DNA from: Nitrospinaceae bacterium
Lineage (GTDB): Bacteria > Nitrospinota > Nitrospinia > Nitrospinales > VA-1
Length of the DNA stretch: 40,717 nt
Assembly (NCBI GenBank): GCA_029261475.1
Contig: JAJDBG010000038.1
Coordinates: 1-40,717 of the forward strand
Reading direction: 5' to 3'
Below the pieces are notes generated by a model. That model had not been told where the DNA came from. It did not search any database and saw only the letters and a list, made by a program, of their open reading frames with translations. This document shows, in pieces, positions 8,305-16,435 of this stretch. Both the position numbers and the translations under genes were made by a program. Every line of letters begins with the position of its first letter. Position 1 is the stretch's first letter.

Positions 8305-9861
8305 TTAATTTTTGGAAATGTTTTCAAATTCTTCGATGCGTTCCATCAGGCGATGCATCTTCTTGTCCAGCGTCGTTATGTGCCGCCCTATTTCATCAAT
8401 CTCTTTTCTTTCCTTAGACAAATAAATCGTCCGACACTTCTCCAAGTGCTGACCGATGTGTTCGATCATATCGTGCACTTCAGTACTTTCAAACGACAGA
8501 TCTTCTGCCGTTTCCTGAATCTCAATCATTGTTTCTTCAACTTCTTCCTGGCTTGACAGTATTTTCTTTTTTCTTCCCCGACTTCTCTGGTAAATGATCC
8601 ACAGTCCTGAAAAGACAAGGCCGACCAAACCGAGCGTGGCAACATCAACCAACAATACGAAATACGAACCAAAAAATCGCCCTGTGTGAATTTCTGTGAT
8701 CAATTTAACCAGATCCATTTTCCGATCTTCGGACGAGAGTTTTTCGCTGTCCGTTTCCAGTTCGGGCATGCTCCAGTTTTTTCCTTCATCCAAAGAGACC
8801 ACCAAACCCTGGTCACTAGCCAACAATAGAACCGAATGACCTGCCTCTCCAAGGTAAAGTAAATCTCTGATTTTAATCGGACCATTCAATTCATCTTCGA
8901 CATCAGCCAGAGAGATTTCTTCCCATTTATCACCGCCATTTTTCGTTTGTACAATTTGATGCGTGGAAGAAGCAATCAAGCGAGAGATATTTTTTTCAGC
9001 AGAATCCAAAAAATGAACCGACTCCATATCTTGATTGCGGTCACGAACCCATGACCTGCCGCCATTGAACGATTTATAAAGCCCTTCATTTGTCCCAGCG
9101 TAAAAAAACTCTGGTTCAGCAGACAACGAAATCAGAAAATGTGGATTGGGTAAGCGCTCGGCCCAAATATTTTCCCAATCTTCACCATCATTTTTCCGGT
9201 AAACACCTTCAGCAGTTAAGAGATAAATAGTGGCAGGATCAACCGAAGAAAATACAGTCCGGTAAATTGATGAAGGAGAATCGGGATTTTTTCCCGCAAA
9301 AGAGAGCTCCCAATATTCCCCACCATCTTCTGTATAATAAAGTCCACCATTTGTAACTGCGTAGACAATATCGGGATCTTGTGGGTGAATAGATATGTGA
9401 CTGACGACGGGGTGGGCCAAACCGCTTGCGGCATCGAACCAGTCTCCCCAATGGTCGCCCCCATCCTCCGATTTAAACATCCCCTGTGAAGAACCTGCAT
9501 AAATGATGTCAGGCATCATCTGAGACACGGCGATGGATCGTATATCCTGAACGAACAGACCTTCTTTTAACTCGGACCAGCTTTTGCCTTGGTCGATGGA
9601 TCGAAACAAGCCGTGATGAGCACCGATAAACAAACTTGACCCATCGGGCGTTCCCGCCAGTGCTCGAACTTCCCTTTTGCCCGCTTCAATCTTAAAGTAT
9701 TTATCGGGAAGAAATGCTCCGCTCACTTCCTTGTGGTTGAGCCCAAAAATATCGTAATGCATGAGCAAAACACCTGAGACAGACAAAATCACAAGGAAAA
9801 GAGAACAAACCACCCCCACCCAGCGGTGCAAAAATCGTGTGTTTTTAAAAAGAGCACGCAC
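8305..9861 (-). CDS. PepSY-TM-like membrane protein with inserted Asp-box beta-propeller and cytoplasmic coiled-coil tail
   Basis: 518 aa, GTG start 2 bp after the FTR1 stop. In order: TM1 (about 14-35) opening with LHRWVG; a periplasmic domain (about 60-365) with seven Asp-box motifs of the S/TxDxGxxW type (near 88, 131, 177, 223, 264, 306 and 356), that is, a sortilin/YCF48-like propeller; EIHTGRFFG (390-398) and TM2 (399-424); then a charged coiled-coil tail (about 440-518). HRWVG and the IHTGRFFG plus LVDVATLGLVGLVFSGLWI stretch are the signatures flanking the periplasmic domain in PepSY-TM proteins. Some of these (FoxB type) are haem-containing inner-membrane ferric-siderophore reductases. 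His12 and His392 could bind haem. The tail holds VHDMIEHIGQHLEKC (462-476), nearly repeated in the FTR1 protein. Confidence 0.75.
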   Translation of the reverse strand: MRALFKNTRFLHRWVGVVCSLFLVILSVSGVLLMHYDIFGLNHKEVSGAFLPDKYFKIEAGKREVRALAGTPDGSSLFIGAHHGLFRSIDQGKSWSELKEGLFVQDIRSIAVSQMMPDIIYAGSSQGMFKSEDGGDHWGDWFDAASGLAHPVVSHISIHPQDPDIVYAVTNGGLYYTEDGGEYWELSFAGKNPDSPSSIYRTVFSSVDPATIYLLTAEGVYRKNDGEDWENIWAERLPNPHFLISLSAEPEFFYAGTNEGLYKSFNGGRSWVRDRNQDMESVHFLDSAEKNISRLIASSTHQIVQTKNGGDKWEEISLADVEDELNGPIKIRDLLYLGEAGHSVLLLASDQGLVVSLDEGKNWSMPELETDSEKLSSEDRKMDLVKLITEIHTGRFFGSYFVLLVDVATLGLVGLVFSGLWIIYQRSRGRKKKILSSQEEVEETMIEIQETAEDLSFESTEVHDMIEHIGQHLEKCRTIYLSKERKEIDEIGRHITTLDKKMHRLMERIEEFENISKN

Positions 9862-9863
9862 GT

Positions 9864-11996
9864 TTAAGCCAACCCCTTTTTCCCATCCGCAGATAAATTC
9901 AAGCGGGTCAGGCGCTCGAACTCGCTGGACAATTGATCTTCAACTGAGTGGACATGATCGTATAGTTCATGCACCTTTTCATCGATCTCCTTCAAATGTT
10001 CCGACAATTCTTTAAGGTCCTGATCTTTAGTATCCTTTAAGAAAACCTCGCATCGTTTCGCGTGTTGCGAAATATGCTCGACCAGGTCATGAACGACCGC
10101 GATGTCTTTTTGAATTTTTTCTGCATCCGCATGCAATTGCTTGTTTTCCGCTTCTGGCTTAAATACAAACGTGTAAAGAAGTGCCACGATGTAGGCCAAA
10201 GCCAAAACCATTTGTCCGGCGAAAGTCTCCCATGAAGGGTACATACCCAACCATGAAATTTCTGGCGCAAAATCAGCCGCAGTCAAAGACAACTGCTCAC
10301 CCATTTGCAACTCATGCAAACCTTTTCCCATGAACACAAAAGCCATGAAATACAAAAAGACACTGGTCACGGCGAAAAACCATTTGATCGGAATTTTCAT
10401 GCCCAATTTGGAAATCAGGTAGTAAATACCTGCAAGCAAAACACAACCCACGAGAAAACCGGGGATGATTCCACCTGTCCCCGGCCCTGCGTACAAATAA
10501 AGTGCTTTATAGAAAAGAACCGTTTCAAAACCTTCACGATAGACCGACAAAAACGCGACCATCCCCAAAGTGAAAAGACTTCCCTCTGAAACAGCTTGCC
10601 GCATTTTCCCAGAGATATAGCTCTGCCATTTCGCCGCCTCAATCTTCGTAACCAGCCAATAGCTGACCCAAAACAACGCCACAACGGCAACAAGCATGAT
10701 CCAGCCCTCTAATATCTCCTGACTGACCCTGCTGATCTTAAGCACCTCGTGAAGGACATAAGCGGTGATGAAACTCGCGACAACGCCGATACCCGCACCA
10801 TAATAAATTGATTTCACCTTGTCTTCGTTACGCGACTTGATGAGAAAGGTGATTAAGGCCGCAATGATAAGAATAGCCTCAAAACCTTCACGCACTATGA
10901 TGGACAAGGATTGCAGGAAAAGCCCCACAAACCCGATATTCTCAACGAGAACATCTCCTGCTTTTTGTAAGTCCTCGTGAATATTCTTATGGATCCCTAA
11001 AACCAGATCTTGCGGCGCATTGCGTTTGATTTCCGCACGGTAACGGCTGAAGGACGATTCCAGTCTCAAGCCCAGTTCCTTGCGTTTATTGACCAGTCCA
11101 CTTTCGATCGACTCGTAAACCATGTAAGCGTCAAATGCCATCTCCGCCGCTGTATCCACATCGCCACCCTTAAATTGTTCCAGACTCTGGTCCAGCAGAG
11201 CACGCGCCTCTGCAATTGTATCCAAAGCATTTTTATCACCAGATGACGTTTCAATATCAGCAGAGGATTGCTCTAGTGTAGGAGATGGAAGCTGAACATC
11301 ATCGTTGGAAAAAGTTCGAATGTAATATGTCACATCCCATATTTCCGATTCTGTTAAAAACTCCGCCCAAGCAACCATGGCCGTGTTGGCAATGCCAACG
11401 TTGATGACCTGAAAATTATCGTAGGGCCGCGACTCAGCATTTCCTGTGAACTTGGGATCTGCCAAATTGGTAGGTGCCGGGTCAAGAGTAGAAGACAGGG
11501 GGCCGTCGCCCTTTCCCTCAATTCCATGACATAGAACACAACGACTTCGGAAAATAGACTTGCCATTTTCAAGAGAAACCGCTTGCGTAGGTATGACCTG
11601 GATCTCAACCTGAAACTGTTTCTGAATATTCTTGTTGATAGCATTGATTTCAGCACGAATTTTTCCGGGATCTTTTTTAGCCTGACTGTATTCCTTTAAT
11701 ATTTTAAAGGCCTCGATTGTTGCAGATGATTCTTCCCCAGGATATTTCTCGACAAGCGATTGATAGCGGCTATCAGCCTGCTCTAAAAAAATCAGGCTTT
11801 CTTCATACTCCGCAGAATTTATTATTTTCCCATCTGCAATGCCCTCCAGATATTCTTTCGCCGCGATATTCAACATCATGACAATTTTTTTAACCTTGAT
11901 CTCCACATCTGCAGTCGCCGCAGTGGAGGGGACAGAAGCCCCAAGAGAAAAAAGGGTCAAAAACAAAAGAGAAACGGCTGATTTCAAAAAATTCAT
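9864..11996 (-). CDS. Cytochrome c - FTR1 family iron permease with C-terminal His/Cys coiled-coil tail
   Basis: 710 aa. Signal peptide 1-27; helical region about 30-135; class I cytochrome c domain with C153-V-L-C156-H157 and possible distal Met207; a second helical region to about 350; then an FTR1 core of about seven TMs (about 355-612) with two REGFE motifs (369-373 and 487-491), which bind the transported iron in Ftr1/EfeU. A cytoplasmic coiled coil (615-695) contains [15 protein letters not shown] (635-649). FTR1 permeases take up ferric iron coupled to oxidation of ferrous iron; here the fused haem domain could do the redox step. It is transcribed first in an operon with the PepSY-TM-like gene and lies 50-90 bp downstream of a Fur-box promoter. 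Confidence 0.88.
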   Translation of the reverse strand: MNFLKSAVSLLFLTLFSLGASVPSTAATADVEIKVKKIVMMLNIAAKEYLEGIADGKIINSAEYEESLIFLEQADSRYQSLVEKYPGEESSATIEAFKILKEYSQAKKDPGKIRAEINAINKNIQKQFQVEIQVIPTQAVSLENGKSIFRSRCVLCHGIEGKGDGPLSSTLDPAPTNLADPKFTGNAESRPYDNFQVINVGIANTAMVAWAEFLTESEIWDVTYYIRTFSNDDVQLPSPTLEQSSADIETSSGDKNALDTIAEARALLDQSLEQFKGGDVDTAAEMAFDAYMVYESIESGLVNKRKELGLRLESSFSRYRAEIKRNAPQDLVLGIHKNIHEDLQKAGDVLVENIGFVGLFLQSLSIIVREGFEAILIIAALITFLIKSRNEDKVKSIYYGAGIGVVASFITAYVLHEVLKISRVSQEILEGWIMLVAVVALFWVSYWLVTKIEAAKWQSYISGKMRQAVSEGSLFTLGMVAFLSVYREGFETVLFYKALYLYAGPGTGGIIPGFLVGCVLLAGIYYLISKLGMKIPIKWFFAVTSVFLYFMAFVFMGKGLHELQMGEQLSLTAADFAPEISWLGMYPSWETFAGQMVLALAYIVALLYTFVFKPEAENKQLHADAEKIQKDIAVVHDLVEHISQHAKRCEVFLKDTKDQDLKELSEHLKEIDEKVHELYDHVHSVEDQLSSEFERLTRLNLSADGKKGLA

Positions 11997-12057
11997 AGGA
12001 TTACGGTTCCTGAAAAGCGAAGGACAAAAAATAAGTGGGATAATGTAATGACTCTAC

Positions 12058-12087
12058 ATTATAATTAAAAATGATAATTATTATCAA
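12058..12087 (-). promoter_or_regulatory. Sigma-70 promoter with embedded Fur box, iron operon
   Basis: On the minus strand TTGATA (12087-12082), an 18-bp spacer and TATAAT (12063-12058) form a strong promoter about 60 bp upstream of the FTR1 start. The perfect inverted repeat GATAATTATTATC at 12073-12085 covers the end of the -35 and much of the spacer. It is the core of the classic Fur box (GATAAT-x-ATTATC). A bound Fe-Fur dimer would block polymerase, so the operon should be induced by iron starvation. Confidence 0.8.
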
Positions 12088-12239
12088 TAAAAAACTAATT
12101 AAAAAATTACTGGGGAATTATTGAGTTCTTTCTCAGCTAAGATCACTGAGAACCTCATTTTATTCCAATTATATTTGACTAAATTATTGATTTGCTTTGA
12201 AAAGCAAAGGCTGTAGATACTTTTCCATGTTGCCGTCGA

Positions 12240-12944
12240 CTAAGGACTGAACATGTAGCCTTTTTCTCGAATGGTCAGAATTCTTCGGGGTTTTTGCGGA
12301 TTCTTCTCAAAGTACTTTCTCAATTTGGCAATGAAATTATCCACCGTCCGCGTCTCGGTTTTAGGATCGTAACCCCAAACACGCTCGAGCAACTCTTCAC
12401 GGGCGACAACATTCCCCTGATGAGAAACTAAAAGCTTCATCACCATCGTTTCCTTTGCCGTCAAAAAAAATTCGCCATCATTCCCTCGCGCTCGCCCTGC
12501 TCCGAAATTGATCCACATATCGTCAAAATGGAATATTTCCTGATCGTGTACGGGCTCTTTATACCATTCCAAACGACGCAGGATACCTTTGACACGCAAC
12601 AACAACTCAGGAAGGTGGAAGGGTTTTGTCATATAATCATCGGCACCGGCTTCCAAACCTTGCTCGCGATCTTCATCCGTTGATTTGGCAGACAACATAA
12701 GAATAGGGAATCGTATGCTCGTTTTGCGAATACGTTTGGCAACCTCCATCCCACCCACTTTGGGGAGCATGAGGTCAAGGATCACCAAATCAAAATCTTC
12801 CTTATCAAGAAGGTCCAAAGCTTCCTGACCATCCCCCGCAAGAGCGGTTTCATAGCCTTCCTGTTCGAGGTTGAATTTGAGCCCACGTGCCAAATGAGTT
12901 TCGTCTTCAACTAACAGAATACGTTTGCCTTGAGTTGTATTCAA
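12240..12944 (-). CDS. OmpR/PhoB-family response regulator
   Basis: 234 aa. The receiver domain (7-125) has the acidic pair E13/D14, phospho-acceptor D57 in VILDLMLPK, T/S near 85 (MLSAKS) and K107 (TKPFH). The winged-helix DNA-binding domain (about 150-232) includes LTAKETMVMKLLVSHQG, a recognition helix region around TETRTVDNFIAKLRKYF and the wing near REKGYMFSP. No histidine kinase is adjacent, so it is an orphan here. It lies 243 bp upstream of the iron operon on the same strand, but that operon has its own Fur promoter. A short hairpin at 12191-12208 may end the transcript. Targets unknown. Confidence 0.9.
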   Translation of the reverse strand: MNTTQGKRILLVEDETHLARGLKFNLEQEGYETALAGDGQEALDLLDKEDFDLVILDLMLPKVGGMEVAKRIRKTSIRFPILMLSAKSTDEDREQGLEAGADDYMTKPFHLPELLLRVKGILRRLEWYKEPVHDQEIFHFDDMWINFGAGRARGNDGEFFLTAKETMVMKLLVSHQGNVVAREELLERVWGYDPKTETRTVDNFIAKLRKYFEKNPQKPRRILTIREKGYMFSP

Positions 12945-13320
12945 AATCCTGCCACTCCTTCCATGCCCACCACTATTTACAGGAAATGCTATCCAAAATT
13001 CAGGCTCGTAAGAAAAGCCAAGGAAGCACAGTCGCTATCTCTTTCGATTGTACCCCTCTCTGTACGAAAATTCCACTTCCGCCTTGTTCGGGAACAAATG
13101 TATTTCATCGCTAACGCATACCCCTTCTTACTTTTTTGAACATCCTTAACATCAATGAAGGCCCAACTATAAATGAGTATTTTCAGCTAATGTTTTTTTG
13201 GCTCGTTTCGTGCCAATGTTCGGATGTCTGGAAGGAAATGAAAATGGATGTCGTGAAAATTCTGGCGAAATGATCTGATTTCAAATCAGCAAACTCGTTT
13301 CCTTGAGAGGATCAAGGATT
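12945..13320. other. 376-bp intergenic region upstream of the response regulator, with two small palindromes
   Basis: No convincing gene on either strand. At the M28 3' end there is a 6-bp hairpin 13301-13317 (CCTTGA/TCAAGG, 5-nt loop), and next to it the palindrome CTGATTTCAAATCAG at 13275-13289. They lie 4 and 32 bases past the M28 stop and could form a weak terminator, although no T-run follows. The part near 12945 must hold the regulator's promoter; I could not fix its -10/-35. Confidence 0.45.
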
Positions 13321-14319
13321 TTACTGCGTTTCCAGCCATTGAGTGACGACTGAGAAAACGGCACTCAAACTTTCTATCGAGCATTTGTCGAGCGTGTCTG
13401 TGAGTTTATGCCAATGTGGATAGTCCATATCAATCAAAACGGCTGAAGGGACACCTATTTTTGCGAAGGGGTAATGATCGTCATAAATCGTGTATTTACT
13501 TTTATCTTTGAATTGCACAAAGTTATTTCGCTGGGCAATCGCAAATAGTTCCTTTGTCATGTCCGGGGCCGACCTTTGAGAAAAATTTTCCTGGAAAATT
13601 TCCAGGTCCTTATCCCCGAGCATATCCAGAATAAGGACTCCCCTTGGCTTCTCCTCCTCGACACTACCGTGAATTAACGATGCCATATGAATCGATCCCA
13701 GCAGAATTTGGCCTGAACCTTTGGCACCATAATCTTCTCCATCAAAAAACACCAGATGTACGGGCTGTGTCGGCGGATGAACGCTCAACCATTGAGCCAG
13801 CCCAAGCAATAGAGCTGTTCCAGAACCGCCATCGTTGGCCCCAAGAATGGGTTGTTTTTTAAGGTCGGGGTTGGTTTCCTCATCGGCAAAAGGCCGGGTA
13901 TCATAGTGCGCTCCAATCAAAAGCGGCGGACCTTCTTCTAAACCATTGAATTTTAAAATAATATTAAGAAATTTCCGATCATTCTCGTCGGACAATTGAG
14001 CGGAGTAAAAAGGCTGGGTTTTGACTTCATTGGCAAACTTCAAGCCCGTTTCCTGAATCAATTTTATGGTGTTTTCGTAGCCAGGGCTTCCAGGATACCG
14101 GGGGCCAAAATCGCATAATACCTTCAAATAATTCCAAACGATTTGAGGGTAGGATTTTAATTCCTGAGGGGCCGTTAAAGTGTCGGCCTGCCCCACCCGG
14201 GGGAAACTCGAGCCAGCCACACTAAACAGCAGAACGAAAATCAAGAGGAGAGAAATTTGTCGAAATTGATGTAGAAATAAATCCCAGCAACGCGCTACTT
14301 TCAAAAAAGCATCAATCAT
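13321..14319 (-). CDS. M28-family peptidase, probable glutaminyl-peptide cyclotransferase, membrane-anchored or exported
   Basis: 332 aa from the ATG at 14319; a TTG at 14334 would add five residues. Residues 21-38 are hydrophobic (signal or anchor). The metal and catalytic motifs of M28 are intact: GAHYDTR (His138, Asp140), ANDGGSG (Asp163), FFDGEDYG (Glu194/Glu195 region), LDMLGD (Asp232, Asp236) and [11 protein letters not shown] with His304. The FDGED and DMLGD spellings and overall length fit the glutaminyl-cyclase branch (conversion of N-terminal Gln to pyroglutamate, single zinc) better than aminopeptidases. It acts outside the cytoplasm. It overlaps the end of the Nudix gene by 8 bp, so translation is coupled. 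Confidence 0.83.
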   Translation of the reverse strand: MIDAFLKVARCWDLFLHQFRQISLLLIFVLLFSVAGSSFPRVGQADTLTAPQELKSYPQIVWNYLKVLCDFGPRYPGSPGYENTIKLIQETGLKFANEVKTQPFYSAQLSDENDRKFLNIILKFNGLEEGPPLLIGAHYDTRPFADEETNPDLKKQPILGANDGGSGTALLLGLAQWLSVHPPTQPVHLVFFDGEDYGAKGSGQILLGSIHMASLIHGSVEEEKPRGVLILDMLGDKDLEIFQENFSQRSAPDMTKELFAIAQRNNFVQFKDKSKYTIYDDHYPFAKIGVPSAVLIDMDYPHWHKLTDTLDKCSIESLSAVFSVVTQWLETQ

Positions 14320-14725
14320 TATTATTATTTCCAATGAATTGGAAATAATCGTTCAAAATCTTAGCGTGATCAAAAACCAGAGGATCGGGCAAAGTCTCTC
14401 GAGTGAATATCCCAATTTCTTTCGCATCCGTCCCGGGTGTTGGGACACCCTGAGCTTTTCCAATGAATACGGTAGAAATGTTATGCTGTCGGAAATCCCG
14501 GTGCGGGTCGGAATAAGTTCGGAATTGCCTCACCAGTTCCACATCCAAATCAGTTTCCTCTTTAATTTCGCGAACAGCGGCGGTTTCCAGCGATTCTCCA
14601 TAATCCACATAACCACCGGGAATAGCCCAGCCATGAGGTTCATTGAACCTTTTAATAAGAATGATTCCCTTATCTTCAAATTCAATAATGACATCAACTG
14701 TTGGAATCGGGTTTTTATATTTCAC
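14312..14725 (-). CDS. Nudix hydrolase
   Basis: 137 aa. The full Nudix box runs from [10 protein letters not shown] to REIKEETDL (GX5EX7REUXEEXGU pattern, with D for the last G), giving the Mg-binding glutamates. The [12 protein letters not shown] start is typical of ADP-ribose pyrophosphatase and NADH-type Nudix proteins acting in the cytosol. Substrate is not predictable. The C-terminus ends in a run of asparagines encoded by an ATT/AAT triplet run at 14317-14329, exactly where the M28 gene begins, so the repeat lies in the overlap zone. Confidence 0.87.
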   Translation of the reverse strand: MKYKNPIPTVDVIIEFEDKGIILIKRFNEPHGWAIPGGYVDYGESLETAAVREIKEETDLDVELVRQFRTYSDPHRDFRQHNISTVFIGKAQGVPTPGTDAKEIGIFTRETLPDPLVFDHAKILNDYFQFIGNNNND

Positions 14726-14841
14726 GATTTATTATCCAGTTCCGGTTTGAAAGTTTTTATTCAAACCTCTATGATATTCAAAAATTTTGTAAAATCAATC
14801 TCTTTGAGTCATAATGAGTTAATTTTTCACCCTCAGAATTC

Positions 14842-14870
14842 TTGACACGCCCCTGTTTTGGCGGTATCGT
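14842..14870 (+). promoter_or_regulatory. Sigma-70-like promoter upstream of flgM
   Basis: TTGACA (14842-14847), 17-bp spacer and TATCGT (14865-14870, four of six). It could give constitutive flgM transcription in addition to the sigma-28 promoter 40 bp downstream. A similar TTGACAC...TATCGT pair occurs at 37061-37090. Confidence 0.5.
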
Positions 14871-14909
14871 TGTCTCATAGTTGATAGGGATTTTTTTTTG
14901 GATACGAAC

Positions 14910-14936
14910 TAAAGTTTGGCCTCTCCTCTCCGATAA
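14910..14936 (+). promoter_or_regulatory. Sigma-28 (FliA) promoter of flgM
   Basis: TAAAGTTT (14910-14917), exactly 11 bases, then TCCGATAA (14929-14936). The enterobacterial FliA consensus is TAAAGTTT-N11-GCCGATAA, so 15 of 16 defined positions match at perfect spacing. It sits about 90 bp upstream of flgM, consistent with late-class autoregulation of the anti-sigma factor. The rest of the interval 14726-15024 shows no gene. Confidence 0.82.
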
Positions 14937-15024
14937 AGAGGTAAATCTAATAGGTGATTGAAGGATTAGCCTATTGGGAAAAGATCAATACTAAAAACTT
15001 TCCTTATTTTTAGCAGGTAGCGAA

Positions 15025-15333
15025 ATGGAAATTCCAGGGAACGACTTCAGAATAAAAAGCAAGGCCATCCAGGATCGGGCGCGGGTAGACTCTAAAGCCC
15101 CTGCATCCAAAACTGATGGGGCATCACCAACCGTCTCAACTTCGAGCACTGTGAATGTCTCTTCTTTTGCCAAAGACGTTCAAAAAGCTCACTCAGCAGT
15201 CAATTCGGCTTCTGACATCCGAGTCGATAAAGTTGAGAGGATCAAACAGCAAATAGCTGATGGCAGCTACCATGTAGACAGTCAAGATCTTGCTGAGTCT
15301 GTATTACGAGATATTATCGGGGAAGCTGGCTAA
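15025..15333 (+). CDS. flgM: Anti-sigma-28 factor FlgM
   Basis: 102 aa. The C-terminal half carries the FlgM signature: VDKVERIKQQIADGSYHVD followed by the helix SQDLAESVLRDIIGE, which in FlgM wraps around sigma-28. The N-terminal half (1-60) is Ser/Thr/Ala-rich and probably disordered, as in the family, and would be read by the type III flagellar export gate. It holds FliA inactive until the hook is complete, then is secreted. It stands alone, with no flagellar genes next to it, but a near-perfect FliA promoter lies upstream, giving a feedback loop. AGGTAG near 15014 is a plausible ribosome site. Confidence 0.9.
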   Translation: MEIPGNDFRIKSKAIQDRARVDSKAPASKTDGASPTVSTSSTVNVSSFAKDVQKAHSAVNSASDIRVDKVERIKQQIADGSYHVDSQDLAESVLRDIIGEAG

Positions 15334-15783
15334 AGGTTTTTGAGCATTCCCCCGATTAATATCCCGTTTTCCGCTCCGCGCGCTCTATATGAGTTGCTAG
15401 TTACTCATTAATTAGCAACTCAGCCTACATATTTTCTTTTACTTCGTTCCGCCCCCTCCTAAGCAACACATAGAACCCCTCATACACCATTCATAGAATT
15501 TGTCAGTTCTGTTAGCAAAAAAAATCCACCCACGTGCAATAAAGCTAAAAACCTGCGAAAACCTATTCTCAAATCATTAGATTGAACCATATTGCTCAAT
15601 ACACACACAATTTAGCACTGAGACTTTTCAACCAGAAAGTTACATAATTGGAGATCGATACCGGCAAGTGAAATTAGCAGATATTTTCTGAGCGGGGCTG
15701 TTTTGAAATATGAAGATTATTGAAATTAATTATTTTTCCACAGCAGGGAGGGAACCCCCGTAGCTTCTTTTCTCAAAGAATCG
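15334..15783. other. 450-bp intergenic region after flgM
   Basis: I see no gene or RNA I can name. A 9-bp stem (15391-15399 with 15413-15421, 13-nt loop) lies 57 bp after the flgM stop. It has only a loosely T-rich stretch some ten bases later, so it is at best a weak terminator. The remainder is AT-rich with frequent stops in all frames. Confidence 0.5.
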
Positions 15784-16014
15784 TTATAAGTTGCTTGTAG
15801 GAATTGAGGCAGGGAGGGATTGAAGGAATTCGGTCAATTTTACTAAAAGGTGATTGACATCCATTCCATGCATCAGCGCTCCATTCTCCAACGTATCAAA
15901 GTTCACGGCAAAGCATTCGCCGCAACTCATCTTCAAATCGCCAAAAAAGCGAATGGTTTCCGGGTGCGCACTGATTATTTCGTTTATAGGTGTGTCTTTA
16001 TTGAGGACAAGCAT
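15784..16014 (-). CDS. DUF1858-domain protein (small redox-type cysteine pair)
   Basis: 76 aa. It opens with MLVLNKDTPINEIISAHPE and carries KMSCGECFAVNFDTLENGALMHGMD, which is the DUF1858 pattern (hybrid-cluster-protein-associated disulfide domain): start helix, paired cysteines (C30-G-E-C33 here) and the ETLxxAxxxHGxD helix. Function of the family is unproven; a redox or Fe-S-linked role is proposed from the cysteines and from fusions to hybrid-cluster proteins. It is a single gene, divergent from rpmB over about 90 bp. Confidence 0.8.
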   Translation of the reverse strand: MLVLNKDTPINEIISAHPETIRFFGDLKMSCGECFAVNFDTLENGALMHGMDVNHLLVKLTEFLQSLPASIPTSNL

Positions 16015-16106
16015 AGGTTAGGCTCTTTATTTTACTTGCCGTTAGTATCTCCAATATGCTAGCATTGAATCCATTCTGAAACAATGATTTTTTATGGGAG
16101 TTTGTG

Positions 16107-16298
16107 ATGTCAAAGAGGTGTGAAGTTTGCGATAAAGGGCCGATGTTTGGCAACAACGTCAGTCATGCAAATAACAAGACGCGACGACGATGGAACCCTA
16201 ATTTGAGAAAAATTAGGGGCATGTTCAAGGGTGTTGTTAAAACCATGAAAGTTTGTACTCGTTGTCTTAAAAAAGGTAAAGTAACAAAAGTCATTTAA
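16107..16298 (+). CDS. rpmB: 50S ribosomal protein L28
   Basis: 63 aa from the ATG at 16107 with GGGAG at 16096-16100; a GTG one codon earlier is less well spaced. [29 protein letters not shown]... is unmistakable L28. It keeps both cysteine pairs (CEVC and CTRC), so it is the zinc-binding C+ form. In organisms with a zinc-free paralogue this copy serves under zinc sufficiency; no second copy is in the window. A small perfect hairpin follows (16318-16332, CCACCG-gaa-CGGTGG) without a T-run. Confidence 0.97.
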   Translation: MSKRCEVCDKGPMFGNNVSHANNKTRRRWNPNLRKIRGMFKGVVKTMKVCTRCLKKGKVTKVI

Positions 16299-16374
16299 TC
16301 GTTCTGGAAGTCGTTTTCCACCGGAACGGTGGGCTTCTACACAGAAAGGGTCAAATCTTGACTTAATATAATAT

Positions 16375-16435
16375 AGGAGGCGGGAAATCTCATTTCGAGA
16401 AAATCATAGGGGTCTCTAGCTAAGGGCCCGCCTCT
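16375..16435. other. Structured inverted repeat at the rel 3' end
   Basis: GAGGCGGG (16377-16384) pairs with CCCGCCTC (16427-16434), whose last base is part of the rel stop codon. A second small hairpin (TCTC-ATTTC-GAGA) lies inside the 42-nt loop. Read on the minus strand the outer stem is followed by an A/T-rich run, so it may act as the terminator of rel. It also contains an AGGAGG that is not followed by any start codon. Confidence 0.4.

Noticed and set aside
13196-13216. Sigma-54-like GG-N10-GC on the minus strand (TTGGCAC...)
   Set aside because: The -12 element reads GAGCC rather than TTGCA and lies 250 bp from the gene.
16358-16372. TTGACT next to TATAAT
   Set aside because: Only 3 bases apart, so they cannot be the -35 and -10 of one promoter; no gene follows on that strand.
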